A stretch of 64,000 nucleotides of DNA from Salinimicrobium sp050750585. GTDB lineage: Bacteria; Bacteroidota; Bacteroidia; Flavobacteriales; Flavobacteriaceae. Both the position numbers and the translations under genes were made by a program. This document shows, one piece after another, positions 9,180 to 16,375 of this stretch (the first letter of the stretch is position 1; the number at the start of each line of letters is the position of its first letter). Location: assembly GCF_050750585.1 (NCBI RefSeq), contig NZ_JBOJLM010000004.1, forward strand, positions 1 through 64,000, written 5' to 3'. The notes beneath the pieces are model-generated. The model saw only the letters and a program-made list of their open reading frames with translations, did no database searches and was not told where the DNA came from.

Positions 9180-10130
9180 ATGAGCCAGCTAATTACCGGA
9201 ATACATCATGTCACTGCCCTTGCGGGTGAGCCGCAAAAAAATCTTGATTTCTACACGGGAATCCTGGGGCTGCGCATGGTCAAGAAAACAGTAAACTTTG
9301 ATGCAACCGATGTATACCACTTTTATTATGGCGATGAACAAGGCCAGCCAGGATCTATCATGACCTTCTTTCCTTATGAAGGGATCAAAAAAGGCCGGCA
9401 TGGCAAAGGCATGCTCAACATCACCACATTTTCGGTGCCTGCAAATTCTCTTCTGTTTTGGGAAGAGCGTCTTAAAAAGTTCAATATCGACTTTAAACCT
9501 GCGCAAGACAGGTTTGATGGCGAGGCGGTAATTTATTTTGAAGATCCCGACGGGCTGGGGCTGGAGCTGGTTTTTAATGAGCGCGACGACAGGCCGGGAT
9601 GGACCTATGGGCAAATTCCGCTGGAGCATTCCATCCGCGGATTCTACAGCGTAGAAATATGGCAGGAAGGTTATGAAGGCACTGCGGGTTTACTGCAGGA
9701 AGTTCTTGATCACAAATTAATTGCCGAAAAAGGAAACCGCTTTCGCTTTGCGGCTACAGATGCGCCGGGGAACTACGTAGACATTCTATGCCGGCCCGAT
9801 GCACTGCGGGGTCTTGGCGGCGGCGGCACGGTACATCACCTGGCTTTTTCTACAGCAAATAAAGAAAGTCAGTTAGGGGTTAGGGAGAAGCTGGCCAGTT
9901 CGGGTTATAACCCCACGCCGGTATTAGATCGCCAATACTTTGAATCTATCTACTTCAGGGAACCCGGAGGCGTTTTATTTGAAGTAGCCACAGCCGAACC
10001 CGGATTTGCCATTGATGAAGCGCAGGATACGCTGGGGCAGGAGCTTAAGCTTCCGCCGCAGTATGAATCGCGCAGGGAACTGATAGAAAAAGCCGTAAAA
10101 CCGGTAAACCTCAACCCTTCAAAATTTTAG
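9180..10130 (+). CDS. Ring-cleaving dioxygenase of the VOC superfamily (MhqO-like)
   Basis: A 316-residue protein with two vicinal-oxygen-chelate (glyoxalase/extradiol dioxygenase) modules. The first starts with GIHHVTALAGEPQKNLDFYT and includes DPDGLGLELVF; the second carries TVHHLAFST and FREPGGVLFEVAT. These supply the His and Glu ligands expected for a metal centre. Members of this family (MhqO/YdfO) are linked to detoxification of hydroquinones and catechols. The gene is separated by only 2 nt from an MhqD-like hydrolase, the same functional pairing seen in Firmicutes quinone-stress regulons; no MhqR-type regulator is visible. Family assignment is firm, substrate is inference. Confidence 0.87.
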   Translation: MSQLITGIHHVTALAGEPQKNLDFYTGILGLRMVKKTVNFDATDVYHFYYGDEQGQPGSIMTFFPYEGIKKGRHGKGMLNITTFSVPANSLLFWEERLKKFNIDFKPAQDRFDGEAVIYFEDPDGLGLELVFNERDDRPGWTYGQIPLEHSIRGFYSVEIWQEGYEGTAGLLQEVLDHKLIAEKGNRFRFAATDAPGNYVDILCRPDALRGLGGGGTVHHLAFSTANKESQLGVREKLASSGYNPTPVLDRQYFESIYFREPGGVLFEVATAEPGFAIDEAQDTLGQELKLPPQYESRRELIEKAVKPVNLNPSKF

Positions 10131-10132
10131 AC

Positions 10133-10780
10133 ATGTTACATCAAAAAGATTTCAAGTATAACGGAACTCCTCTAAAAGATGCAAAAAAGGCACTCATCAT
10201 GGTGCATGGCAGGGGCGGCTTTGCCGAAGATATCCTGGCAGTGGCCGATCATCTTAAAATAGAAGATTTTGCCCTGGTTGCCCCACAGGCTTATAACAAC
10301 AGCTGGTACCCGCTCTCTTTTATGGCCCCGGTACAACAAAATCAGCCGTGGTTGGATTCGGCTGTAGAGATGCTTCAGCTTTTGGAAAAGGAACTCAACG
10401 ATGAGGGCATAGCTTCAGAAGATATCTATTTCTTCGGATTTTCACAGGGTGCCTGCCTCACGCTTGAATATGTAACGCGAAATGCCAAAAGGTACGGCGG
10501 GGTAATTGGGATTATTGGCGGACTTATAGGCAAAGAAATCAACACCGGAAATTATCTTACGAATTTTGAAGGCACCCCGGTTTACCTGGGCACTAGCGAT
10601 CCCGATGCGCACGTACCTGCCGAAAGGGTGCAACAAACCGCTGATATTCTAAGGAACAAAAATGCGCAGGTGGAGCTACAAATTTTTCCCGATGCCGGGC
10701 ACGTGATCTTACCTGAGGAACTGGGCCGGGCCAATAATTTTATCTTCGGATATTCGGGGATGAAAAATGAAAAACCTTAA
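10133..10780 (+). CDS. MhqD/phospholipase-carboxylesterase-like alpha/beta hydrolase
   Basis: A 215-residue small esterase. It has the oxyanion segment MVHGRGG near residue 23, the nucleophile elbow GFSQGA near residues 101-106, Asp in SDPDAHVPAERV and a C-terminal His in PDAGHVI, a complete Ser-Asp-His triad. It belongs to the phospholipase/carboxylesterase family that includes MhqD/YodD. It begins 2 nt after the MhqO-like gene stop, so the two are almost certainly co-transcribed and probably act together on aromatic or quinone-derived compounds. Its stop overlaps by three bases the stop of the convergent QueD-like gene. Confidence 0.86.
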   Translation: MLHQKDFKYNGTPLKDAKKALIMVHGRGGFAEDILAVADHLKIEDFALVAPQAYNNSWYPLSFMAPVQQNQPWLDSAVEMLQLLEKELNDEGIASEDIYFFGFSQGACLTLEYVTRNAKRYGGVIGIIGGLIGKEINTGNYLTNFEGTPVYLGTSDPDAHVPAERVQQTADILRNKNAQVELQIFPDAGHVILPEELGRANNFIFGYSGMKNEKP

Positions 10781-11229
10781 AGGTTATCTGAAGCGTACCA
10801 TTCGGCATAAGAAGTCTCGGTCTCCTGTAATTTCAGGGAGAAAAGCTTAATATGCTCTGGCAGGCGGCTCATTATTCTTTCAGCAAAATCCTGGATCATA
10901 TTCTCACTGGTGGGTTGGTATTCAACAAGAATGATGTTGTGGCCTCTCTTTTGTAATTCTTCTGCCAGCTCAACATGAGGCGTGTTCTTGTTAAAAACAG
11001 TAGCATGATCAAATTTATCAACGATCTCCTGTTTTACAATTTTTTTGAGGTCCCCAAAGTCTATGACCATTCCCAGCTTCACGTTATCCTCATCTTTTAT
11101 GGGCTCTCCCTGCACTGTTACCCCTAATTTATAACTATGGCCGTGCACGTTCTTACACTTGCCGTCATAGCCAAAAAGGGCGTGGCCTGCCTCAAAAGAA
11201 AATTGTTTGGTGATGCGAATAGTTGCCAT
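10777..11229 (-). CDS. queD: 6-carboxytetrahydropterin synthase / PTPS family protein
   Basis: A 150-residue protein of the QueD/6-pyruvoyl-tetrahydropterin synthase family. The zinc ligands His16, His29 and His31 and the catalytic Cys25 sit in the expected FEAGH...CKNVHGHSY arrangement, and the C-terminal EWYASD is also present. It converts dihydroneopterin triphosphate to 6-carboxy-5,6,7,8-tetrahydropterin in queuosine (preQ0) synthesis, or to a related pterin. No other queuosine genes are in the window, so the pathway is from family knowledge only. Its 3' end overlaps the convergent esterase gene by 3 nt. A TATCTTTG -7 box lies 15 nt upstream of the start. Confidence 0.88.
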   Translation of the reverse strand: MATIRITKQFSFEAGHALFGYDGKCKNVHGHSYKLGVTVQGEPIKDEDNVKLGMVIDFGDLKKIVKQEIVDKFDHATVFNKNTPHVELAEELQKRGHNIILVEYQPTSENMIQDFAERIMSRLPEHIKLFSLKLQETETSYAEWYASDNL

Positions 11230-11243
11230 ACTTTAATTTTGGG

Positions 11244-11251
11244 CAAAGATA
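11244..11251 (-). promoter_or_regulatory. Putative Bacteroidota -7 box for queD
   Basis: TATCTTTG on the minus strand matches TAnnTTTG and sits 15 nt before the queD ATG. No TTG at the ideal -33 spacing is seen. Confidence 0.4.
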
Positions 11252-11340
11252 GAGCTTGGCTACACGAAATTTAACTATTCAGCCTAAAAAATTATAAATC
11301 TTTGCTTTGAAGACCACATAAAATATGGGAAATTCAAACG

Positions 11341-11348
11341 TACATTTG
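11341..11348 (+). promoter_or_regulatory. Putative -7 box for the 2OG-Fe(II) oxygenase gene
   Basis: TACATTTG matches TAnnTTTG and lies 13 nt before the ATG at 11362, leaving a very short leader. No clear -33 TTG at 19-nt spacing. Confidence 0.4.
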
Positions 11349-11361
11349 CACGCCTAAAATA

Positions 11362-11988
11362 ATGACATTGGAAATTATAGAGAACCCGGTTTATGAAAAG
11401 ATCATTACAGATCTTTCTGAGCAGCAATATTCTATTGTTGAAGATTTCTTCAGCCCCGAAGAAGTCCTGGAGCTACGCAATTCCCTGTTGCACAAATATG
11501 AAGAAGACAACTTCAAAAAGGCTGCAATAGGAAACCGAACCAATGAAATTATCGCAAAATCTATTCGCGGGGATTTTATTTTATGGTTAAATGAAGCGGA
11601 AGTAGCGCAGGCCGAAAAAGCCTTTTTTAGAAGGATCAACGATTTTGTAGATTACCTTAACCGCACCTGCTTTACCGGGATTCTACATAAAGAATTCCAT
11701 TACGCCCTATATCCCGAAGGCACTTTCTACAAACGACACCTGGACACCTTTCAAAATGACGACAGGCGAAAACTCTCTATGGTGTGTTACCTCAATGAGC
11801 AGGACTGGCAGCCCGAGTATGGAGGGGAACTTGTAATTTATAACAATGAAAATGGCGTTGAAGTTCCAAAAAGCATTTACCCGTTCCCTGGAAGAATGGT
11901 CATTTTTGAAAGCCAGATCCTGGAGCACGAAGTAAAACCGGTAAAAACCGAAAGGCTGAGCATTACAGGCTGGTTGAAGACCCGCTAA
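11362..11988 (+). CDS. 2-oxoglutarate-Fe(II) oxygenase, prolyl 4-hydroxylase-like
   Basis: A 208-residue protein with a C-terminal double-stranded beta-helix typical of 2OG-Fe(II) dioxygenases. The iron motif H-x-D is in YKRHLDTF near residue 131, the distal His is in ILEHEVKPV, and the 2OG-binding Arg is in TERLSITGW. The segments LSMVCYLNEQDW and YGGELVIY are family hallmarks of P4Hc/SM-20-like proteins. It would use O2 and 2-oxoglutarate to hydroxylate a protein or small molecule; the substrate is unknown. It is a single gene between queD (divergent) and a cluster of tiny membrane proteins on the other strand. Confidence 0.87.
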   Translation: MTLEIIENPVYEKIITDLSEQQYSIVEDFFSPEEVLELRNSLLHKYEEDNFKKAAIGNRTNEIIAKSIRGDFILWLNEAEVAQAEKAFFRRINDFVDYLNRTCFTGILHKEFHYALYPEGTFYKRHLDTFQNDDRRKLSMVCYLNEQDWQPEYGGELVIYNNENGVEVPKSIYPFPGRMVIFESQILEHEVKPVKTERLSITGWLKTR

Positions 11989-11991
11989 AAC

Positions 11992-12120
11992 CTACTTCCT
12001 GAATTTTTTATACAACACCACCACGATTAACAAAATTGCGAGGAGCAGCCAAAAGCCATAGCCACTTAAAAACCTGAGCAGGTCAAAGGTTTCCTCATTT
12101 ACGGGGAGATTTTCCTGCAT
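11992..12120 (-). CDS. Very small single-span membrane protein (42 aa)
   Basis: Minus-strand ATG at 12120 to TAG at 11992. The N-terminal half is polar and acidic, followed by one hydrophobic span (FWLLLAILLIVVVLY) and a basic tail KKFRK. The start overlaps the stop of the next upstream small gene as TAATG, a translational-coupling arrangement that strongly supports it as real despite its size. It is the last of three consecutive tiny single-span proteins downstream of an enoyl-CoA hydratase gene. I do not recognise the family; by charge the C-terminus should be cytoplasmic. Confidence 0.65.
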   Translation of the reverse strand: MQENLPVNEETFDLLRFLSGYGFWLLLAILLIVVVLYKKFRK

Positions 12121-12296
12121 TAGCGTTCATTTCTTTTGCGCCAGGCATACCTCGCGTAGAAAAATATGCCTAAAATGATAAGGATGCCTACAAGGTACAT
12201 CCATTGGTCTTCGAGGAAATTCTCTAAAGAAAATCCGTAGCCTTCCCTTTCACTTGCGGGTTGATCTTTTGGTATATGTTCCTGCTGAAAATTCAT
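12120..12296 (-). CDS. Very small single-span membrane protein (58 aa)
   Basis: Minus-strand ATG at 12296 to TAA at 12120. A hydrophilic N-terminal stretch of about 30 residues rich in Gln, Glu and Pro leads to one span (MYLVGILIILGIFFYARYA) and a basic end (WRKRNER). It has the same layout as the two flanking small proteins: polar head, one span, short positive tail. Its stop shares a base with the next start (TAATG). It starts 34 nt after the previous small gene's stop, and a dispersed palindrome overlaps that gap. Function is not recognised. Confidence 0.65.
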   Translation of the reverse strand: MNFQQEHIPKDQPASEREGYGFSLENFLEDQWMYLVGILIILGIFFYARYAWRKRNER

Positions 12297-12311
12297 ACTG
12301 CCTGCATTTTA

Positions 12312-12333
12312 GGTGTCAAAAATGACATTTTTA
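12312..12333. repeat. Dispersed palindrome copy 2, covering a stop codon
   Basis: GGTGTC followed by core AAAAATGACATTTTT at 12318-12332. On the minus strand the left arm supplies the TAA stop of the upstream 59-aa gene (AGC TAA AAATG...), the same arrangement as at the mscL stop. Confidence 0.85.
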
Positions 12334-12510
12334 GCTGATGCTTTTTTTCTTTCTGAAGAAAGCAAGATAAAGAATAACAGCCAGAATCACCACGGCTGCG
12401 GTCACTACTTCCCAAAAATTAGAACCTACAAAATAACCTACTTCATAGCCTACCTGGAAAGCTTTGGTTTTCTCTATCTCCTGAAAGAGCACTACATTCA
12501 TTAATTCCAT
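12331..12510 (-). CDS. Very small single-span membrane protein (59 aa)
   Basis: I start it at the ATG at 12510, which lies one base after the TAA of the enoyl-CoA hydratase gene (TAATATG). The frame stays open into that gene, but the upstream part is its shadow. A second ATG at 12501 is possible. The protein has a polar head with aromatic YEVGYFVG, one span (VVTAAVVILAVILYLAFF) and a basic RKKK end. Its TAA stop is formed by the arm of a dispersed palindrome. It is first in a run of three small proteins with the same topology. I do not recognise a family. Confidence 0.65.
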   Translation of the reverse strand: MELMNVVLFQEIEKTKAFQVGYEVGYFVGSNFWEVVTAAVVILAVILYLAFFRKKKSIS

Positions 12511-12511
12511 A

Positions 12512-13279
12512 TTATTTCCTGAATTTTGATAAAGCGCTTCGTGTAAATTCTGAAAGGACCAATTCTCCCGAAATTGCCGCACGTTCCTGAAGCAAAGAAT
12601 CCCAGTTCCTGGTTCCTTCCCACAGCACTTTCTTCATTTCCAGAAGGGCAGCAGGATTGTAAGAAGCCAGTTTTTCTGAAAAGAATTCCAGTTCCTTATC
12701 CATGTCAGCTGTGTTTTCAAAAACCCGGGCATAAAGGCCTTTTTCCTTTGCCCAGTAAGCATTTTTCCACTCGTGTGCTGCAAGGGTAAGTTCGCCAAGG
12801 GCGGCTACCCCCATTTTTCGCTCAATTGCCGGGGCAATGACGAAGGGGCCGATTCCTATACTTAGTTCAGATAATTTTATTGCGGCATGTTCAGTAGCAA
12901 AACAATAATCGCAGGCTGCTGCCAGGCCTACCCCGCCGCCCACGGTTTTTCCGTGAATACGGCCAATAATCAGTTTCTTACAGCTGCGCATGGCATTGAT
13001 CACATTGGCAAATCCCGAAAAAAAGACTTTCCCCTGCTGCATATTCTCTACCGCCAAAAGCTCATCAAATGAAGCCCCGGCACAAAATGCCCTGTCTCCT
13101 TCAGCTCTTAAAATGATGATCTTTACCTCATCATCATCTGACAGTTTATGCAGTTCCTTTTCAAGCCGTTCTAACAGTATCCCGGGAAAAGAATTACTTG
13201 CCGGGTGCCCAAATTCAAGAGAAGCAATCCCGTTAACAATGTTGGTGTACAAACTTCCATTCTCCCTGTTCGTGGTCAT
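12512..13279 (-). CDS. Enoyl-CoA hydratase/isomerase family protein
   Basis: A 255-residue crotonase-fold protein. The CoA-binding and oxyanion segments are visible: DRAFCAGASFDELL near residue 64 (the A-G-x-D-like first oxyanion loop) and KTVGGGVGLAAACDYCFA near residues 112-129 with the second Gly-rich loop, followed by FATEHAAIKLSELSIG. The catalytic Glu pair of bacterial hydratases is not obvious, so hydratase, isomerase or lyase activity is undecided. It is the upstream gene of a tight minus-strand run with three tiny membrane proteins. Confidence 0.85.
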   Translation of the reverse strand: MTTNRENGSLYTNIVNGIASLEFGHPASNSFPGILLERLEKELHKLSDDDEVKIIILRAEGDRAFCAGASFDELLAVENMQQGKVFFSGFANVINAMRSCKKLIIGRIHGKTVGGGVGLAAACDYCFATEHAAIKLSELSIGIGPFVIAPAIERKMGVAALGELTLAAHEWKNAYWAKEKGLYARVFENTADMDKELEFFSEKLASYNPAALLEMKKVLWEGTRNWDSLLQERAAISGELVLSEFTRSALSKFRK

Positions 13280-13330
13280 TTTTTTACTCTTTCCCGTAAA
13301 GTTACATTTTTTATTTTCAGTCCTGTACTT

Positions 13331-14656
13331 CTAGGTTTCTTTGTACAGATATTTCCTGCGGAATTTAATTACCAGCGCACTGCTTCTAATCAGCATCCAT
13401 ACAAAGAAAGCGATCCAGATGGCGTGGAGTTTTAATCCGAAGTAATCGCCGATGAGCAGCGCCGGGGTGAAACCAAGAAAGGTAGCTGCCAGCAACACAT
13501 TCCGAAGATATTTTGCTTCCCCCAGCCCTTTAAATATTCCGTCGAACATAAAAGCAATGGCATTCACAGGCTGCATGAACAGTACCATCCAGAAAACAGA
13601 AGTGAACAGCAGCAGCACCGGTGTTTCTTTGCTGAAGATCAATCCTATTTCTTCGTAAAACAGCGCACAAATCCCGATTAAAAAAACAGCGATGATCACA
13701 GAATATTTGCTGATCTTTTTGCTCAACTGCCATAAGCCGTTGTAATCTTTGGCTCCCAGGAGGCGGCCGCCCATGGCATTTCCGGCATTGGCATAGCCAT
13801 CAATAAAGAAGCTGAAAAAGAGCCAGATGTTCATGAGTATACTCTGCGCAGCAATGTAATTTTTACCGTAATCTGTCGCATAGGCATTTGCAAGGTAAAT
13901 GGCGAAATTTAAAGCTGCAGTACGCACAAAAAGGTTTCCGCTCATTAAAAGCAGGGCTTTCATCTGTGGATTGATTGTGCGGCTAAGGCCCAGGTGAAAA
14001 GGCGTTTTTTTGAAGAAAAAATACAGTGCCATGACCAGCATGACCAGTTGTGCAATAACACTGGCATAAGCGGCACCTTCAAGATGCATGGCGGGAATCC
14101 AGCCCTCTATGCCATAAACCAGCATAAAATCGAGCCCTACATTTAGAACCGCGCCGGTGAGGCTGCATTTCATGGCCCACAACGTATTTTGGAGCCCACG
14201 AAAAACACCAAAGAGAGCGAAAGTGACCAGGGTAAGTGGGTAGCCTATCGCACGGATACGATAATAGTCGGCAGCATAATTTAAGACCTTTCCTTCAGCA
14301 TTATACGCACTAAAGATCGCAGCAGCGAAGTAGGCTGTCACGGCATAGATCACCAGACTCAGTAAAAAGTTGAAAAAAATAGCCTGTGGCACCAGTGTCT
14401 TAACTGCATGAATGCGATTTGCACCAAAATGCTGTGACACCAAAGCCGAAATAGCGGTTTTAGTTTGGGCTACGATCCAGATAATAGCCGAAAGAAATGA
14501 ACCTACAATTCCTGCTGCGGCAAGAGCTTCAACAGGATCCTGATCTACATTTCCAATAATGGCAATATCGGTTAAGGAGATGAGAGGTTCTGCAATGCCC
14601 GCGATTATTGCCGGAATTGCAAGCTGATTGATATTTTTGAAGTTCACTACAGCCAT
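13331..14656 (-). CDS. MATE family efflux transporter (NorM/DinF type)
   Basis: A 441-residue protein with about twelve hydrophobic segments arranged as two six-span halves, each with the MATE pattern (for example SLTDIAIIGNVDQDPVEALAAA in span 1 and ALVSQHFGA in the loop after span 2). Members exchange Na+ or H+ for cationic drugs or metabolites across the inner membrane. The GNAT gene upstream stops in its start codon (TAATG), so the two are translationally coupled; a drug-resistance or toxin-export pairing is possible but not shown. Length is normal. Confidence 0.92.
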   Translation of the reverse strand: MAVVNFKNINQLAIPAIIAGIAEPLISLTDIAIIGNVDQDPVEALAAAGIVGSFLSAIIWIVAQTKTAISALVSQHFGANRIHAVKTLVPQAIFFNFLLSLVIYAVTAYFAAAIFSAYNAEGKVLNYAADYYRIRAIGYPLTLVTFALFGVFRGLQNTLWAMKCSLTGAVLNVGLDFMLVYGIEGWIPAMHLEGAAYASVIAQLVMLVMALYFFFKKTPFHLGLSRTINPQMKALLLMSGNLFVRTAALNFAIYLANAYATDYGKNYIAAQSILMNIWLFFSFFIDGYANAGNAMGGRLLGAKDYNGLWQLSKKISKYSVIIAVFLIGICALFYEEIGLIFSKETPVLLLFTSVFWMVLFMQPVNAIAFMFDGIFKGLGEAKYLRNVLLAATFLGFTPALLIGDYFGLKLHAIWIAFFVWMLIRSSALVIKFRRKYLYKET

Positions 14657-15159
14657 TACTCCATCACTTTTTCATAGCAGTAGAAAGGTGCTTCACTTTG
14701 CTTCGGAAAATAAATATTCCCCAGCCTTTTGTAGCCACGGGCTTCGTAAAACCTTTGGTTTCGCTGGTTTTGGCTGAAGGTATCCAGCCTTACAGAATCA
14801 TAGTTGTGCTTACGTGCAAAATCTTCAGCAAAATCCATAAGCGTACGCCCATGCCCGTTGCCCCACTTCTGCGGATTGGTAGCCAGGCGGTGCACGTAAA
14901 GGTTATTCCCGCTGGGAGTGAGCCAGGTTATAGGCAGGTACTCTTCATCTATGGTAGGCGTCAACACGATAATCCCCTCAATGGTTGCTTCTTCTTCAAG
15001 CACATACAATTCCTCCTGTAAAATGTCATTTTTGAGCCGCTCTAAAGAAGGATAAAATTCATTCCACTGCAGGATCCCTTTTTCCTGCATAGCGTGGGCA
15101 CAGGCTTCAGTGAGGCTTTTAATGGTCGCTAAGTCTTGGTATTTGGCTGTTCTTATCAT
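14656..15159 (-). CDS. GNAT family N-acetyltransferase
   Basis: I start it at the ATG at 15159 (MIRTAKYQDLATIKSL); the alternative at 15180 lies inside a -7 promoter box. The 167 residues show the GNAT fold: N-terminal beta-strand motif, VHRLATNPQKWGNGHGRTLM as motif A with the acetyl-CoA pyrophosphate loop (Q/R-x-x-G-x-G/A variant), DSVRLDTFSQNQRNQRFYEARGY as motif B. It transfers acetyl from acetyl-CoA to an amine, target unknown. It is coupled to the MATE exporter by a one-base stop/start overlap. A near-perfect copy of the dispersed palindrome lies inside it at 15019-15033. Confidence 0.88.
   Translation of the reverse strand: MIRTAKYQDLATIKSLTEACAHAMQEKGILQWNEFYPSLERLKNDILQEELYVLEEEATIEGIIVLTPTIDEEYLPITWLTPSGNNLYVHRLATNPQKWGNGHGRTLMDFAEDFARKHNYDSVRLDTFSQNQRNQRFYEARGYKRLGNIYFPKQSEAPFYCYEKVME
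15019..15033. repeat. Dispersed palindrome, one-mismatch copy inside the GNAT gene
   Basis: TAAAATGTCATTTTT on the plus strand, followed by GAGCC. On the coding strand it encodes Leu-Lys-Asn-Asp-Ile-Leu, the same reading phase as the other coding copies. Confidence 0.6.
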
Positions 15160-15177
15160 GTGAGAAAGGCTTCTCAA

Positions 15178-15185
15178 CAAAAATA
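15178..15185 (-). promoter_or_regulatory. Putative -7 box for the GNAT-MATE unit
   Basis: TATTTTTG on the minus strand matches TAnnTTTG and sits 18 nt upstream of the ATG at 15159. It overlaps the alternative ATG at 15180, arguing for the shorter protein. Confidence 0.4.
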
Positions 15186-15231
15186 ATTTTATAGAAAGAA
15201 ATAAAGGCTTTAAACATTGAAATATATTTTA

Positions 15232-15239
15232 TAAATTTG
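15232..15239 (+). promoter_or_regulatory. Putative -7 box for tRNA-Ala
   Basis: TAAATTTG matches TAnnTTTG and ends 11 nt before the mature tRNA 5' end. Confidence 0.4.
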
Positions 15240-15250
15240 CCCTCATCAAT

Positions 15251-15324
15251 GGGGGATTAGCTCAGCTGGCTAGAGCGTTTGGCTGGCAGCCAAAAGGTCA
15301 TCGGTTCGACTCCGATATTCTCCA
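15251..15324 (+). tRNA. tRNA-Ala (anticodon GGC)
   Basis: A full cloverleaf can be drawn. The acceptor GGGGGAT pairs with ATTCTCC (two G-U pairs), followed by T8 A9, D stem GCTC/GAGC, anticodon stem TTTGG/CCAAA with loop CTGGCAG (anticodon GGC), a 5-nt variable loop, T stem ATCGG/CCGAT with loop TTCGACT, and discriminator A73. No CCA is encoded. GGC reads GCC/GCU alanine codons. A terminator follows directly. Confidence 0.95.
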
Positions 15325-15325
15325 C

Positions 15326-15358
15326 AAAAACCACCGTTTCGCGGTGGTTTTTTCGTTT
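15326..15358 (+). terminator. Intrinsic terminator of tRNA-Ala
   Basis: 9-bp arms AAACCACCG / CGGTGGTTT at 15328-15336 and 15342-15350, loop TTTCG, then a T tract. Confidence 0.9.
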
Positions 15359-15390
15359 TTGGGTGTTCCTAACTGCTTACCGTATAGAAA

Positions 15391-15421
15391 GACCTCACAG
15401 GTTTTCAAAACCTGTGAGGTC
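15391..15421. repeat. Perfect 31-bp palindrome, copy A
   Basis: Arms GACCTCACAGGTTTT and AAAACCTGTGAGGTC around a single central C. The copy at 40509-40539 is identical but has a central G, so it is this copy in the opposite orientation. On the minus strand it is followed by TTTCTATA and lies 103 nt beyond the stop of the alpha/beta hydrolase gene, so it may also act as a terminator. Confidence 0.9.
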
Positions 15422-15494
15422 GGGGTGAGGTCTGCTGTTAGGCCGGATAAGTTATCTGATAGGTCATGCTGCGATCAATTAACCTTGACAAAAA

Positions 15495-15525
15495 CACCTT
15501 CCAAAAATGCCATTTTTGACAGGTT
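15495..15525. repeat. Dispersed palindrome copy 3
   Basis: Core AAAAATGCCATTTTT at 15503-15517 with CACCTTCC on the left and GACAGGTT on the right. It abuts the stop codon of the minus-strand alpha/beta hydrolase gene. Confidence 0.85.
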
Positions 15526-16375
15526 ACTTTTTAATGAAATCAGTAGCTTTTTTTATGATCTTCTCCATGGCCGGCGGGAGGTCTTCGCGTTCCCATGGAT
15601 GTGAAGCCTCAAAAACATGATCGCTGCCATCAAGCAGGAACAACTCCGATTGTGAAGACCATTCATGCAATTGACGGGCATTATCTACAGCAACTGTAGG
15701 ATCATTGGTGCCGTGAACCACGAGATAGGGAATGTTGAGCTTTTCGGCTGAACTGGCGATATTCAGTCGCTCTTCATTTTGTTTAAAATCTTCGTAAAAG
15801 TCGAACAGGTGCGGCATTTTCTGCTTGGTGCGGGAATTTTCTATATAAGAGATTCCTTTTTGCTTCCAGGCCTCCAGTTCTTCCCCTTTTGGAAAGCGGT
15901 CTTCAAAGTCGCTTACTGCCGCGAGAGAAATGAGCTTTTGAATACGAGGGTCTTCAGCAGCTTTAACCACTGCAATACCTCCGCCGCGGGAGTGCCCCAT
16001 TAAAGTGAGACGGGAAAGATCGGCCTGCTTAGCATAAGGGAAATCTTCACTGCTTATCCAGTCAATTAAAACTTTAAGATCATCGAGCTCTTTGGTGTAA
16101 GTGTTCTCTCCAAAAGCATCTAAATCGGGAAAATCGATGGGGTTTTCGAGAGTACCGCCGTTAAAGGCGAAATTGAACTTTACGAACAGGAAGCCATTTC
16201 GGGCAAATTCGGCTGCCATCAGGTTCCAGGCGCCCCAGTCTTTGAAGCCCTTATAACCATGACAGAACAGTACTACCGGTTTCTGCCCTTCTTCTTCCGA
16301 AGAAAATACATCTGTTGGGATTGGCCGCCCGTGAAGGCCCGCAAGGCTTATATTCTTCTGCTTTTTCACTACCAT
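15524..16375 (-). CDS. Alpha/beta hydrolase (dienelactone hydrolase/serine aminopeptidase-like)
   Basis: A 283-residue hydrolase. It has FCHGYKGFKDWGAWN (H-G oxyanion segment) near residue 38, the nucleophile elbow GHSRGGG near residues 127-133, an Asp in VVHGTNDPTVAVDN and a His in GSDHVFEASHPW, a complete triad. Members cleave small esters or peptides; the substrate is unknown. There is no signal peptide, so it is cytoplasmic. Its ATG lies inside the end of the AddB-like gene (7-nt overlap), so it is translated from the same mRNA. A dispersed palindrome touches its stop. Confidence 0.85.
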   Translation of the reverse strand: MVVKKQKNISLAGLHGRPIPTDVFSSEEEGQKPVVLFCHGYKGFKDWGAWNLMAAEFARNGFLFVKFNFAFNGGTLENPIDFPDLDAFGENTYTKELDDLKVLIDWISSEDFPYAKQADLSRLTLMGHSRGGGIAVVKAAEDPRIQKLISLAAVSDFEDRFPKGEELEAWKQKGISYIENSRTKQKMPHLFDFYEDFKQNEERLNIASSAEKLNIPYLVVHGTNDPTVAVDNARQLHEWSSQSELFLLDGSDHVFEASHPWEREDLPPAMEKIIKKATDFIKK

